Positions 7,221 through 14,445 of a DNA stretch of 25,226 nucleotides are shown here, piece by piece. The notes under the pieces are model-generated. The model saw only the letters and a list, made by a program, of their open reading frames with translations. It did no database searches and was not told where the DNA came from. The position numbers and the translations under genes are program-made. The stretch's first letter is position 1; every line of letters begins with the position of its first letter. Source of the stretch: an uncultured Desulfobacterales bacterium (lineage in GTDB: Bacteria; Desulfobacterota; Desulfobacteria; Desulfobacterales; JAFDCJ01); assembly GCA_945787595.1 (NCBI GenBank), contig CALZJV010000071.1, positions 1 to 25,226 of the forward strand, read 5' to 3'.

Positions 7221-7702
7221 ATTGGGATTATATTCCCATTTTGAGGGTTGTCAAATATCCTGCCTGATTTTTCCAGCAGGCCGAGGACTTCGGGAACCAG
7301 TTCGGCAACCAGGCCGCTTTGAGGGTCAGTCTGCACCAGGTGGGTCATGCAGGGCTCCATATCGCTGCGGTTGTCGAGGATCGCAAAATCGCTCACCGGC
7401 AGCGGAAACTCTTGCAACCAGGCCTGGATTTCTTCCCCACGCGGAGAGTCTTCGAGGCAAGGCGTTGTACCGATGACCCGCCCCACAACCTGGCCACCGG
7501 CGCCGATAAGCAGCTCTTCGAGCTCCTGAGAACTCGCCCCAATGCGCCACATGGACGTCACGACGATTCGGGCGTCGGTGCCGCCGAGAATTTTGTTAAG
7601 CGCCTGAACATTGGCAAACTCAAAGAGTTCGCCCCGCTCCAGGGTTCTGGAGGTGTTCAGCACATCATCGAAGTCCAGGAACAGTATCTTTTTGGCCTTC
7701 AT
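7217..7702 (-). CDS. HAD-superfamily phosphatase of the Swiss-Army-knife RNA-repair type
   Basis: 161 residues. Motif I is FLDFDDVLN with D10 and D12, motif II IVVTSMWR with T49, then RGEEIQAWL (88-96) and AILDNRSDM with D110 as the acidic motif. This spacing is that of the small HAD domain named after Swiss-Army-knife RNA-repair proteins. It would hydrolyse a phosphate with Mg2+; the substrate, perhaps a nucleotide or RNA end, is not shown. N111 replaces the more usual second Asp. ATG 7702 follows AAGGAGG by 5 nt; an upstream ATG at 7771 is possible but weaker. The last ten residues (NPQNGNIIPI) are encoded by the promoter/dyad of the next gene. The gene is bracketed by 21-bp direct repeats, which suggests it was inserted into, or duplicated with, that promoter. 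Confidence 0.8.
   Translation of the reverse strand: MKAKKILFLDFDDVLNTSRTLERGELFEFANVQALNKILGGTDARIVVTSMWRIGASSQELEELLIGAGGQVVGRVIGTTPCLEDSPRGEEIQAWLQEFPLPVSDFAILDNRSDMEPCMTHLVQTDPQSGLVAELVPEVLGLLEKSGRIFDNPQNGNIIPI
7222..7242. repeat. Direct repeat copy 1 with operator-like dyad TGGGA-N6-TCCCA
   Basis: This 21-bp segment contains TGGGATTATATTCCCA and is identical to 7779-7799. The dyad arms TGGGA and TCCCA overlap the -10 box of the DUF6502 promoter. Confidence 0.85.
7227..7254 (-). promoter_or_regulatory. Promoter of the DUF6502 gene
   Basis: On the minus strand TTGACA (7249-7254) and TATAAT (7227-7232) are separated by 16 bp. Both hexamers match the sigma-70 consensus exactly. Only 6 nt separate the -10 box from ATG 7220. 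The promoter lies inside the 3' coding end of the HAD gene. Confidence 0.82.
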
Positions 7703-7778
7703 GGTTGCCTCCTTACTTGGCAACGCGCCCTGGGGCGCCGATGGTACCCAAAAACGTTTTTTCATCTTCACTACTTAT

Positions 7779-7799
7779 TTGGGATTATATTCCCATTTT
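7779..7799. repeat. Direct repeat copy 2 with operator-like dyad TGGGA-N6-TCCCA
   Basis: Identical over 21 bp to 7222-7242, 557 bp away. It covers the -10 region of the HAD promoter. A regulator binding the dyad would control both promoters. Confidence 0.85.
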
Positions 7800-7812
7800 C
7801 AACCTTTGTCAA
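7784..7812 (-). promoter_or_regulatory. Promoter of the HAD/DUF6502/DUF5666 operon
   Basis: On the minus strand TTGACA (7807-7812), a 17-bp spacer and TATAAT (7784-7789) make a full consensus promoter. It would give a leader of about 75 nt to ATG 7702. Confidence 0.82.
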
Positions 7813-7976
7813 AAATGGCAATTGTTTGACCAAAGGCCCATTTCTTGCAAATTCCCATCAACTGAGACGACTCCTGATTGCGGGAGCCTGCCTTGGGGTT
7901 CGCTTGCGTTTTTTCCCCATGCCATATTTGGTCACCCGAATGCCAATTTTCGCCGGCAAGAGACGGAGAGTTCGTG

Positions 7977-10124
7977 GTGGTTTCCACTGCACAAGCCCCC
8001 CATCCTACCGAAGACCCCGGCCCTGACCCGCAGCGCCTGCTGGCCCTGGTGCGGGAATTGAACATCCTGCGCAAACAGGTAACAGCCTACCCCCAGGGGC
8101 ATCCCCTGCCGGCGGCCTCGGCCGCCAAAGCCCTGGAGCGGCTTTCGGCCTGCCTTGAAACCGAGCCGAGCCTGACCCTGGGCATAGCCCGGGAATCCCT
8201 GGTGGTCGGCGGCACGGTCTTGCCGCGGGACAATCCGGTTTTTCGCGAATGGGCCAGCGCCCTGTTTTCCCGGGGCATCGCCGCCCTGACCCTCAGAAGC
8301 GACCTGGGGGCCGATGGGTTACAGGGCTTTTTGCGATTTCTGCAGTCCGCCCCCGACACGGCGACCATTGAAGCGAGTGAGTTCGAACACCTCGAGATCC
8401 GCACCGTCGACTACCGGGGACTGCTCGCCACCGAGGTCGACAAGATCTCCTCCAGTCCCCAGGAAAAAACCGGCAATTTCTGGGAAGGGTTTGTCCACGG
8501 CATGCTCGAAGGGGTGCTTGACCCCGATGGCGAATTTATCGCCACCACCGCCGACCTCGAACCCGAGGTTATTGCCCAGCTCGCCAATGGCCACAACAAA
8601 GGGGCGCGCAACAGCGACCCTGGCACGGCATACGCCTCGGCCATCCACAACCTGATCGATCAGATCGATCGCGAGGACCTCGAAGAGCGTTTCGACCTGC
8701 AGACCCTGGACAAGCTCGGCCTTTTCGTCAGCAAACTCAACCCCAAGATCCGCCGCCAGTTTCTCAGCGGGGTCTTCGGAGCCCTGGACCAGCGCGAGGG
8801 GACGGCGCGGAAGATTCTTGAGCGCTTTCCCGACCAGGTCATCCTCGAAATTCTCGAAGACATCAACCAACGCCCCGACTATGCGCCGCCGCTGGTGGTG
8901 AACCTGCTGCAGCAGCTGGGCAGCAACCCCGCTGCGGACTGGGACGCCGAACCGCGCAAAGACCTCCCCGACCTGCCCCAAGGTGACATTGAAACCCGCC
9001 TGCGCACGGTATTCCAGCAGGACGCCACCGCGACAACCGAGCAAAAGGAGTATCGCTCGACCCTGCGCAACTTGCTCGCCATGGACCAGGCCCCCGCCAC
9101 CCTTAGAGACGAACTGGAACAACTTCGCACCACTCTGATCGGCCAGAATATCGACTATCATCTGACTGCGGTCATTGCCGAGATCGCCTCAAAGCCGCGC
9201 TCGGATGAGCATCGACAACGTCTGCAGCAAAGTTTTGCCGAAATACTGGCCCAGTTGCTTAACACGTTTGATTGTACCGCCCTGCTCAAAACCCATGAAC
9301 GGCTTTTTCAGCGGCAGGATTTCGGGCTGCTGGCCGCTTTTGCCACCCCCCAGGTGGCGGCGCAGGTTGTCGAAGGCCTGCAGGGGGCGGACAAGACCCA
9401 GGCCCGGAAGATCCAGGCGCTGATACGAAAAATCGGTGCGTCCTGCGCGCCCCCTCTTCTCGAGCGCCTGGCCGAAGAGCCGAACATGTCGAAACGCCGC
9501 TACCTTCTCGAGCGGCTCTTTGAACTAGGTGACGGCGTCATCAAACCGGCCCTGGCCAGATTGCGAGATTCACGCTGGTACCTGGTCAGAAACCTGATCC
9601 TGCTGCTGCGCCGGCTGAACAACCCCCAGGTGGTGCCCTCGATCCGCCGCCTGCTCGGCCATCCCCACCCCAGGGTCCGCCAGGAGGCCCTGGGTGCCTG
9701 CTTCCACTTCAAGGATCCCGCAGCCGACAGGTACCTGCTCCAGCACCTTGGCTCCGAGGACGAAAACCTGCGCCTGCAGACCATTCCCCTCGCCGGCCAG
9801 AGCAGCAGTCCGGCGGTGATGAACCGGCTCCTCGAGTTACTCAGACAAAGCGGAACCTCGGAAACCGATTTTTGTCTAAAACGGGCCATTATCAAGGCCC
9901 TGGCCGAGATCGGCGACAGCTGCGCCCTGCCCGAGCTGGAAAATCTGCTGCGGGCAAAGTCGCTGCTGCGCCAGACCCAGGTCCAGAGACTCAAGACCGA
10001 AGTCATTGGCTCGCTGATCCACTACCCGGCCGCCGAGGCCCTGGCCCTGCTCGATCGCCTGAACCTCTCGGGACGCGGGGAACTGGCGGTGCTGGCCGCC
10101 AAGGTCCGCGCCTCGATCGCCTGA
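7977..10124 (+). CDS. HEAT-repeat protein, 3' end altered by a tandem duplication
   Basis: 715 residues from GTG 7977, which lies 8 nt after GGAG. The frame stays open to ATG 7878 but that extension looks non-coding. The N-terminal 120 residues (LLALVRELNILRKQVTAYP onward) resemble the input domain found before HEAT and HD proteins in Geobacter-like bacteria. A long helical middle follows. The last 250 residues are HEAT-like helical pairs, such as VVPSIRRLLGHPHPRVRQEA followed by LGAC. No enzyme motif is seen; a scaffolding or signalling role is likely. A 62-bp tandem duplication (10050-10173) shifts the frame and replaces a tail of the form AYLQARGT with ASIA. Without it the gene would end at 10198 and overlap the next start in ATGA, as expected for an operon. 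Confidence 0.8.
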   Translation: MVSTAQAPHPTEDPGPDPQRLLALVRELNILRKQVTAYPQGHPLPAASAAKALERLSACLETEPSLTLGIARESLVVGGTVLPRDNPVFREWASALFSRGIAALTLRSDLGADGLQGFLRFLQSAPDTATIEASEFEHLEIRTVDYRGLLATEVDKISSSPQEKTGNFWEGFVHGMLEGVLDPDGEFIATTADLEPEVIAQLANGHNKGARNSDPGTAYASAIHNLIDQIDREDLEERFDLQTLDKLGLFVSKLNPKIRRQFLSGVFGALDQREGTARKILERFPDQVILEILEDINQRPDYAPPLVVNLLQQLGSNPAADWDAEPRKDLPDLPQGDIETRLRTVFQQDATATTEQKEYRSTLRNLLAMDQAPATLRDELEQLRTTLIGQNIDYHLTAVIAEIASKPRSDEHRQRLQQSFAEILAQLLNTFDCTALLKTHERLFQRQDFGLLAAFATPQVAAQVVEGLQGADKTQARKIQALIRKIGASCAPPLLERLAEEPNMSKRRYLLERLFELGDGVIKPALARLRDSRWYLVRNLILLLRRLNNPQVVPSIRRLLGHPHPRVRQEALGACFHFKDPAADRYLLQHLGSEDENLRLQTIPLAGQSSSPAVMNRLLELLRQSGTSETDFCLKRAIIKALAEIGDSCALPELENLLRAKSLLRQTQVQRLKTEVIGSLIHYPAAEALALLDRLNLSGRGELAVLAAKVRASIA

Positions 10125-10173
10125 ACCTCTCGGGACGCGGGGAACTGGCGGTGCTGGCCGCCAAGGTCCGCGC
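10050..10173. repeat. 62-bp tandem duplication, two perfect copies
   Basis: The unit beginning CTCGATCGCCTGAACC occurs at 10050-10111 and again at 10112-10173, with the following CT also shared. Since 62 is not a multiple of three, it shifts the frame of the HEAT gene near its end. Perfect identity means either a very recent event or an assembly error. Confidence 0.95.
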
Positions 10174-10194
10174 CTACCTGCAGGCGAGGGGAAC

Positions 10195-10482
10195 ATGAGC
10201 GCCGAACGCAACGAAACCATCCAGGAGTTTCTGCGCCGGCTGGTGACCGCCATCAGCCATGCCGAGCTCTACGCCCTCGAGCATGCCCAGGTCACCCGAC
10301 TCTGCAGCGCCGCGCGCACCAGCCTGCACTCGGTCCTTGAAACCGGCGAACTGTCGCTGATGGTGGTCGAAGACCAGCTGGTGGTCGATGACCGGCCGCT
10401 GCCGCAGAGCCTTTTTCTGAGCCGCTTCGAATTGCTTGTGAATGGCGGCGGCCAATCCTTGTGCTTTCCAGTATTGATGTGA
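10195..10482 (+). pseudogene. Truncated N-terminal part of a probable HD-type signalling protein
   Basis: The first 79 residues (MSAERNETIQEFLRRLVTAI onward, through DQLVVDDRPLPQSLFLSRFE) look like the N-terminal domain that precedes HD/HD-GYP phosphodiesterase domains in HEAT-linked proteins of Geobacter-like bacteria. After about residue 79 the frame continues as unrelated sequence (LLVNGGGQSLCFPVLM) and stops. That sequence is the reverse strand of another gene (10440-10599). The start overlaps the ancestral HEAT stop in ATGA at 10195-10198. No HD domain is present, so the product is probably non-functional. The HD assignment comes from resemblance only. Confidence 0.6.
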
Positions 10483-10599
10483 AGGAGTCTTTGACGCAGG
10501 GGCCTGCTCGCCTAAAAGAGAAGATGGCTCCATCATAGGCGCGGTTTCGATATCAAGGGTCGGTTCCAGTTGGTCTTCATGATCTCTTTGATTGCCCAT
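10440..10599 (-). pseudogene. 5' fragment of an unrecognised gene, cut at a junction
   Basis: ATG 10599 has GAGG 8 nt upstream and opens a frame beginning MGNQRDHEDQLEPTLDIETA and reaching YWKAQGLAAAIHKQF. Beyond about 10435 the same frame is antisense to the truncated HD-type gene and loses coding character. About 53 native residues remain, acidic at first and then more basic. I do not recognise it. It follows the response regulator gene on the same strand, so it may have been that regulator's operon partner. A perfect dyad, ACCTGAA-ACCA-TTCAGGT at 10619-10636, lies just upstream and could be an operator. Confidence 0.5.
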
Positions 10600-10703
10600 A
10601 TCGAACACCTCATCCTACACCTGAAACCATTCAGGTTAGATTTTCATTTGTTACTTTTAAAAAGAGGCCGCCCCCCGGGTTATGTCGCTGACCGATTACG
10701 ATA

Positions 10704-11120
10704 TCAGTCAGGCGAATCAGGAATTCGATCGTTGTCAGTGCCCAGTTTGCCATGTTTGATAAGAGCAATACGGATACGCTCAATTAATTGTCGGGGGCTG
10801 AAAGGTTTGATGATGTAATCCTCAGCCCCTTGGCCCAGTCCCTTTAAAACATCGGCATCCTGACCTTTTGCGGTCAAAAAAAGACATATAGGAGTCTCAT
10901 CACCGAGCTGCTCTCGAACTTCGGCCATTAGCTGATAACCGTCTCTGCCAGGCATCATGATATCGACTATCATGACATCAAATGGTTCTGCCAGGGCTTT
11001 TTCAAGTCCCTCGTTGCCATCCCGGGCGGTGGAAACTTCAAAACCGGCTTTCTTGAGTTTGGTTTCTACCAGATGAAGGACATCGGCTTCGTCATCAATT
11101 GCAAGAACTCGTATAGACAT
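10704..11120 (-). CDS. Single-domain response regulator (CheY-like)
   Basis: 138 residues, a complete receiver domain and no output domain. Acidic pair D9/D10, phosphoacceptor D53 in MIVDIMMPGRDG, switch T83 in FLTAK and K105 in IIKPF are all present. A 20-residue charged tail follows. AGGAGG lies 6 nt before ATG 11120. A terminator at 11189-11242 lies directly upstream on the same strand, so its own promoter must be in the short gap between. It probably relays phosphate to an effector outside the window. Confidence 0.9.
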   Translation of the reverse strand: MSIRVLAIDDEADVLHLVETKLKKAGFEVSTARDGNEGLEKALAEPFDVMIVDIMMPGRDGYQLMAEVREQLGDETPICLFLTAKGQDADVLKGLGQGAEDYIIKPFSPRQLIERIRIALIKHGKLGTDNDRIPDSPD

Positions 11121-11188
11121 GGAAACCTCCTATATGAAAGGTAAAAAAGCAGACAAGAAAATTATAAAAAAGTACTCTTTGGTGTTTT

Positions 11189-11242
11189 AAAAAAAGAACC
11201 GGGACGGATATTTCCCAGTAAAACAAAAATCTGCCCCGGTTT
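11189..11242 (-). terminator. Rho-independent terminator upstream of the response regulator
   Basis: Arms 11197-11213 (AACCGGGACGGATATTT) and 11225-11242 are imperfect inverted repeats. On the minus strand they are followed by a seven-U run (A 11189-11195). It would end transcripts coming from the Met/His-rich lipoprotein gene, or attenuate the response regulator. Confidence 0.65.
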
Positions 11243-11332
11243 CGTATTTATGCTCATCCAGTAACTGCGGTTGGGTAAAAATCAAATGCTAACACCTGCC
11301 TTCAATTTATTCATTTACAATATTTGATGAAA

Positions 11333-11480
11333 TCGTAAAAAGTCTATTGAGTCTTTTTAGATGGCTAAGTAAAAATTTCGATATACAAGGTGTAGTGGCG
11401 TCGCGGAAGCGGAGGCATACATATGGTATGTTGAGCATTCCGCGTACCCGCTACAACACAGTAGATCGGACTTTTTACGA
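11333..11480. repeat. 148-bp inverted-repeat element (MITE/REP-like)
   Basis: The ends are perfect 12-bp inverted repeats, TCGTAAAAAGTC (11333-11344) and GACTTTTTACGA (11469-11480). Inside are further paired arms: GTGTAGTGGCG...GCGGAA (11390-11408) against TTCCGCG...CCGCTACAACAC (about 11438-11459), around a central CATAC-ATATG-GTATG. It contains no coding frame. It resembles dispersed palindromic elements I associate with delta-proteobacterial genomes, but copy number cannot be judged from this window. Confidence 0.7.
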
Positions 11481-11501
11481 CGCCATCAATATTTAGTCAG
11501 A

Positions 11502-12251
11502 TCACATTGCCGGCATATTCTCAAGAAGATCAATTATTTTCAATGCAACCTCACCGAGAGAGTGGGTTTCTTTCATTGTGGCATCAGTTTTCGGAGATTT
11601 CCCACTGGCGTGCATATCCATCATTGCATCACCACCCATCACTTTGGTAATGAGTGACTTTGCATCTTGAAGCATCATCTTCCCATGATCAATAGAAAAA
11701 GTGTCAACGTTCCCAGCCATACCCATCTCGCCCAGCATTGTGATGTTTGAACCCTCAGCAGCCATCGCCATGGCATGATTTATAAGTCCATGCTGATGAT
11801 GCATGGCCATCATGTCCTCTGGAATGTTGTCATTTTTATTCATTTTCACAAGAATATCGTAGGCTTTAACCATTTCCTCGCCAAGATCATGGGTTTTTTT
11901 CATGTGAGGGGACATCGATTCACCAGTCTTCATCATGCTCATCATTTCCGGGCCGGACAAAGACCGGTTGATCATCGCTTTTCCCTTTTCCATCATTTCA
12001 TGGCCATGCTCATGCCCGATAGCATCAACCCCGGGAGCCATCTTCATGTATGAGGTCATTATCATATTTGATCCCTCTGCTACCATAATAAGGCCATGGT
12101 TCATCATGCTGTGGAGGTGATGCATCTTCATCGAATCGGTGCCCTCACCCTTCATTGCTCTCCAGCTAATTTTTTTCTGCGTGGCGCAGCTAACCAGCAA
12201 AGGAGCCATCAAAAACATCATTACAATCAATGCAATTTTTTTTCTTTTCAT
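11502..12251 (-). CDS. Met/His-rich lipoprotein with two tandem repeats
   Basis: 249 residues. The signal peptide ends LLVSC with C22 as lipobox cysteine. The mature protein contains two related units of about 90 residues (44-134 and 150-243), each with HH.H..(M/I)NH, MAAEGSN or MVAEGSN, then a conserved (K)ETHSLGE or KKTHDLGE end. Clusters such as MKMHHLHSMMNH and EHGHEMMEK give very many Met and His residues, as in periplasmic Cu(I)/Ag(I)-binding proteins, but there is no known copper domain. Metal binding is inference from composition. AGGAGA stands 5 nt before ATG 12251. It appears monocistronic, ending at the terminator 11189-11242. Confidence 0.8.
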   Translation of the reverse strand: MKRKKIALIVMMFLMAPLLVSCATQKKISWRAMKGEGTDSMKMHHLHSMMNHGLIMVAEGSNMIMTSYMKMAPGVDAIGHEHGHEMMEKGKAMINRSLSGPEMMSMMKTGESMSPHMKKTHDLGEEMVKAYDILVKMNKNDNIPEDMMAMHHQHGLINHAMAMAAEGSNITMLGEMGMAGNVDTFSIDHGKMMLQDAKSLITKVMGGDAMMDMHASGKSPKTDATMKETHSLGEVALKIIDLLENMPAM

Positions 12252-12942
12252 CTGTTTCTCCTTCTTGTCAATTAATTAATGAACGCAATAGGCGCACGTG
12301 AAGAGAGATTCTCCACTAAAGGCTTCTAATGATAAATTTCCAGTACCACATCATCCATAGCAGTAACTCCAGGGTTATCGATAATGAATGGCCAATGAAG
12401 TAAACCTAAGTTTAACGACCAATGAAGTCAAGATGCAAACCATTTTTCGAATGCTTTTAACAGGATGGTAGTCATTTGAAAAAAAAAGTGATTGATTATT
12501 TCTAATTCTATGACTATCAGATCTTTTTGTTGTTTTTTTTTGATCCAATTTTTTTTTTTGACTTACTCCTCTTGACATGGTGAAAAAACAGTCATACATC
12601 TGATTAAAAAAAGAGCGGGTCACTAAACCATCTACTTTGGCAAAAAGTGTGGAATTTTACTCTGTATAAATTTCCTGAAATCACTCAGCTCTCTAGCAAA
12701 GGCAGAATAAGAGCATAAATAAGAATGGAAAGCCCCAACCATACTATTTCGGTGCGATATTATTGTGGGTTAGACAAGAATATCGTATGATGGCTGGGAA
12801 AAAAGAGGGCTCCCTCTCTTTCATTTATAAAATTTATTTGCAGTTTTATGAGACAGCAATGTGGTAAATAATATTTTTTATTTATGTAATTCCAGTCATT
12901 AAAAACAGAACAATAAATTACAAAAAAGAAAAAGGAGAAAAC
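12252..12942. other. AT-rich intergenic region between divergent lipoprotein genes
   Basis: About 690 bp with T- and A-runs and no supportable gene. A short direct repeat of CCAATGAAGT occurs near 12390 and 12420. A loose plus-strand promoter, TTGACA 12572-12577 with 17 bp to TACATC 12595-12600, can be proposed. A hairpin with a minus-strand U-run lies at 12799-12817. The promoters of both flanking genes should be here but I cannot place them. Confidence 0.4.
12799..12817 (-). terminator. Terminator-like hairpin without an assigned gene
   Basis: AGAGGG (12804-12809) faces CCCTCT (12812-12817). On the minus strand the stem is followed by six U (12799-12804). No annotated minus-strand gene lies upstream, so it may end a short antisense or leader RNA, or be chance in AT-rich DNA. 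Confidence 0.4.
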
Positions 12943-14205
12943 ATGAAACACTTGAAAAGGGTTATGAGTTCGGCAGTGATCTTGCTCGCCATTTTCCTAT
13001 TGGCTAGTTGCGCTCAAAAGAAAACCATGTTTGTAGCCGACGATCTCAACGCGAATCTTCAGGGAAATTACGAACAGAAAGTCGATAATTTTCTCATTAT
13101 CTTTGACAATTCTTCATCGATGTTTCTCAGCCCCACCAGTAATTTCTTTTCACCTGCAATGAAAATCGACCAGGGAAAAGATCTTGTCAGCAATCTGAAT
13201 CAGACTATTCCTGATCTTAACCTCAATGCTGGTCTGCGCAAATTTGGTGGCCAGAATGAACTTATCTATGGAATGGAATCCTACAACAAAAAAGGTCTCG
13301 CTGATACTGTGCAGACCATAGGCGCACCGGTTGGCTACAGTCCTTTAGATTTTGCTTTTTTCTCGGCGGTCGATGATCTGGCAGCTACTTCCGGCGACAT
13401 TGCGGTCATTACTTTTAGTGACGGCGAAGATATGAGCTCGACACCCGTTGACATGGCCCAATATCTCAAAAATCAATTTGGTAACCGGCTTTGCATTTAC
13501 ACCGTCCATATCGGCACGGACCGCAACGGTGCCAACCTCTTAAAACAGGTTGCCGACGCCGGCCAGTGCGGTTTTGCCACCAATGCCAAGAATCTCTCTA
13601 CTTCGAGTGGTATGGCTAATTTTGTCCAACAGGTCTTCCTAAAGGAAAAAGTCGATCGAGACAGTGACGGTGACGGTGTTCTAGATAGCAAGGACCGCTG
13701 CCCCAACACACCAAAAGGCGCTCCGGTTGACAGTTCTGGATGCCCTTTAGACAGCGACAAAGATGGCGTCTTTGATTATCTTGACAAGTGCCCCAACACG
13801 CCGCAAGGTCTGAAGGTAGATGCTACCGGTTGTCCATTACCGCTTAAAGAAAGAGTCGCAATCACCTTGCTGGTGGAATTTGACTTTAATAAGGCGACTA
13901 TTAGGCCTGAATACCATGACCAACTTTCAGGTGTTGCGGATTTCCTGAAAAAATATCCTGATGTACAGACCATAATCGAAGGCCATACTGATTCGGTTGG
14001 TCCAGACTCCTATAACCAAGGCCTTTCACAGAGAAGAGCAGACAGTGTCAAGAACTATCTGGTTTCTAAATTCGGTGTAAAAGCTACACGACTGTCGACA
14101 AAAGGTTATGGAGAAAGTAAACCAATTGCCACCAATGACAACAAAGAAGGCAGGCAGAAAAACCGGCGCGTTATGGCTGATCTTTTTACCGAGGCCACCA
14201 AGTAA
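12943..14205 (+). CDS. OmpA-family lipoprotein with VWA domain and thrombospondin type 3 repeats
   Basis: 420 residues. The lipobox is LLASC with C23. Residues about 48-232 form a von Willebrand A-like domain with MIDAS residues D55-S57-S59 (DNSSS) and D160 in TFSDGED. Two calcium-binding TSP3 repeats follow (238-268 and 269-298; DSDGDGVLDSKDRCPNTPKG and a second like it). Residues 306-418 are an OmpA C-terminal peptidoglycan-binding domain with VEFDFNKATI, EGHTDSVG, LSQRRADSVKNYL and NRRV. It should be anchored in the outer membrane and hold peptidoglycan, with the VWA domain binding a partner through a metal ion. ATG 12943 has AGGAG 6 nt upstream. A strong terminator follows, so it is probably monocistronic. 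Confidence 0.92.
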   Translation: MKHLKRVMSSAVILLAIFLLASCAQKKTMFVADDLNANLQGNYEQKVDNFLIIFDNSSSMFLSPTSNFFSPAMKIDQGKDLVSNLNQTIPDLNLNAGLRKFGGQNELIYGMESYNKKGLADTVQTIGAPVGYSPLDFAFFSAVDDLAATSGDIAVITFSDGEDMSSTPVDMAQYLKNQFGNRLCIYTVHIGTDRNGANLLKQVADAGQCGFATNAKNLSTSSGMANFVQQVFLKEKVDRDSDGDGVLDSKDRCPNTPKGAPVDSSGCPLDSDKDGVFDYLDKCPNTPQGLKVDATGCPLPLKERVAITLLVEFDFNKATIRPEYHDQLSGVADFLKKYPDVQTIIEGHTDSVGPDSYNQGLSQRRADSVKNYLVSKFGVKATRLSTKGYGESKPIATNDNKEGRQKNRRVMADLFTEATK

Positions 14206-14241
14206 CAGGTGCACCGGATTTTCTACATTTGATCAATAAAG

Positions 14242-14280
14242 AACCCCGGGAGAAATTTGGATTTCTCCCGGGGTTTTAAT
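14242..14280 (+). terminator. Rho-independent terminator of the OmpA-family gene
   Basis: AACCCCGGGAGAAAT (14242-14256) pairs perfectly with ATTTCTCCCGGGGTT (14261-14275) over the loop TTGG, and is followed by a T-rich tract. This 15-bp stem is the clearest terminator in the window. Confidence 0.95.
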
Positions 14281-14445
14281 TTTATATAATTATCTAATTC
14301 TCATCCGAAAACTGTTTTTATTCCTAATGTTGGAACAAGTTGTTTCCATCTGGAAACTAGCGAGTTTAATGTCAATCATAATCATCTGTTATAGTTGCGT
14401 TTTTTAGAAATCGAGTTCTATAGAGGTCACTAATTTTAACATTAA

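Noticed and set aside
6492..7244. 250-residue plus-strand frame
   Set aside because: Antisense to DUF6502, whose start, promoter and ATGA overlaps are convincing.
7222..7799. The 21-bp direct repeats as insertion-sequence target duplications
   Set aside because: No transposase or terminal inverted repeats lie between them, and each repeat forms part of a working-looking promoter; a promoter/operator duplication explains them better.
7319..8026. 235-residue plus-strand frame
   Set aside because: Antisense to the HAD gene, then runs through both promoters; no ribosome binding site.
8319..9161. 280-residue open frame on the minus strand
   Set aside because: Antisense to the HEAT-repeat gene in GC-rich DNA; the sense frame has clear domain content.
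10174..10608. Full 144-residue minus-strand frame as one gene
   Set aside because: Only the first 50 or so codons look native; the rest is the reverse strand of the truncated HD-type gene.
12375..12951. Two short minus-strand frames (12375-12623, 12760-12951)
   Set aside because: They arise from A/T runs, have Phe/Lys-rich low-complexity products and no ribosome binding site.
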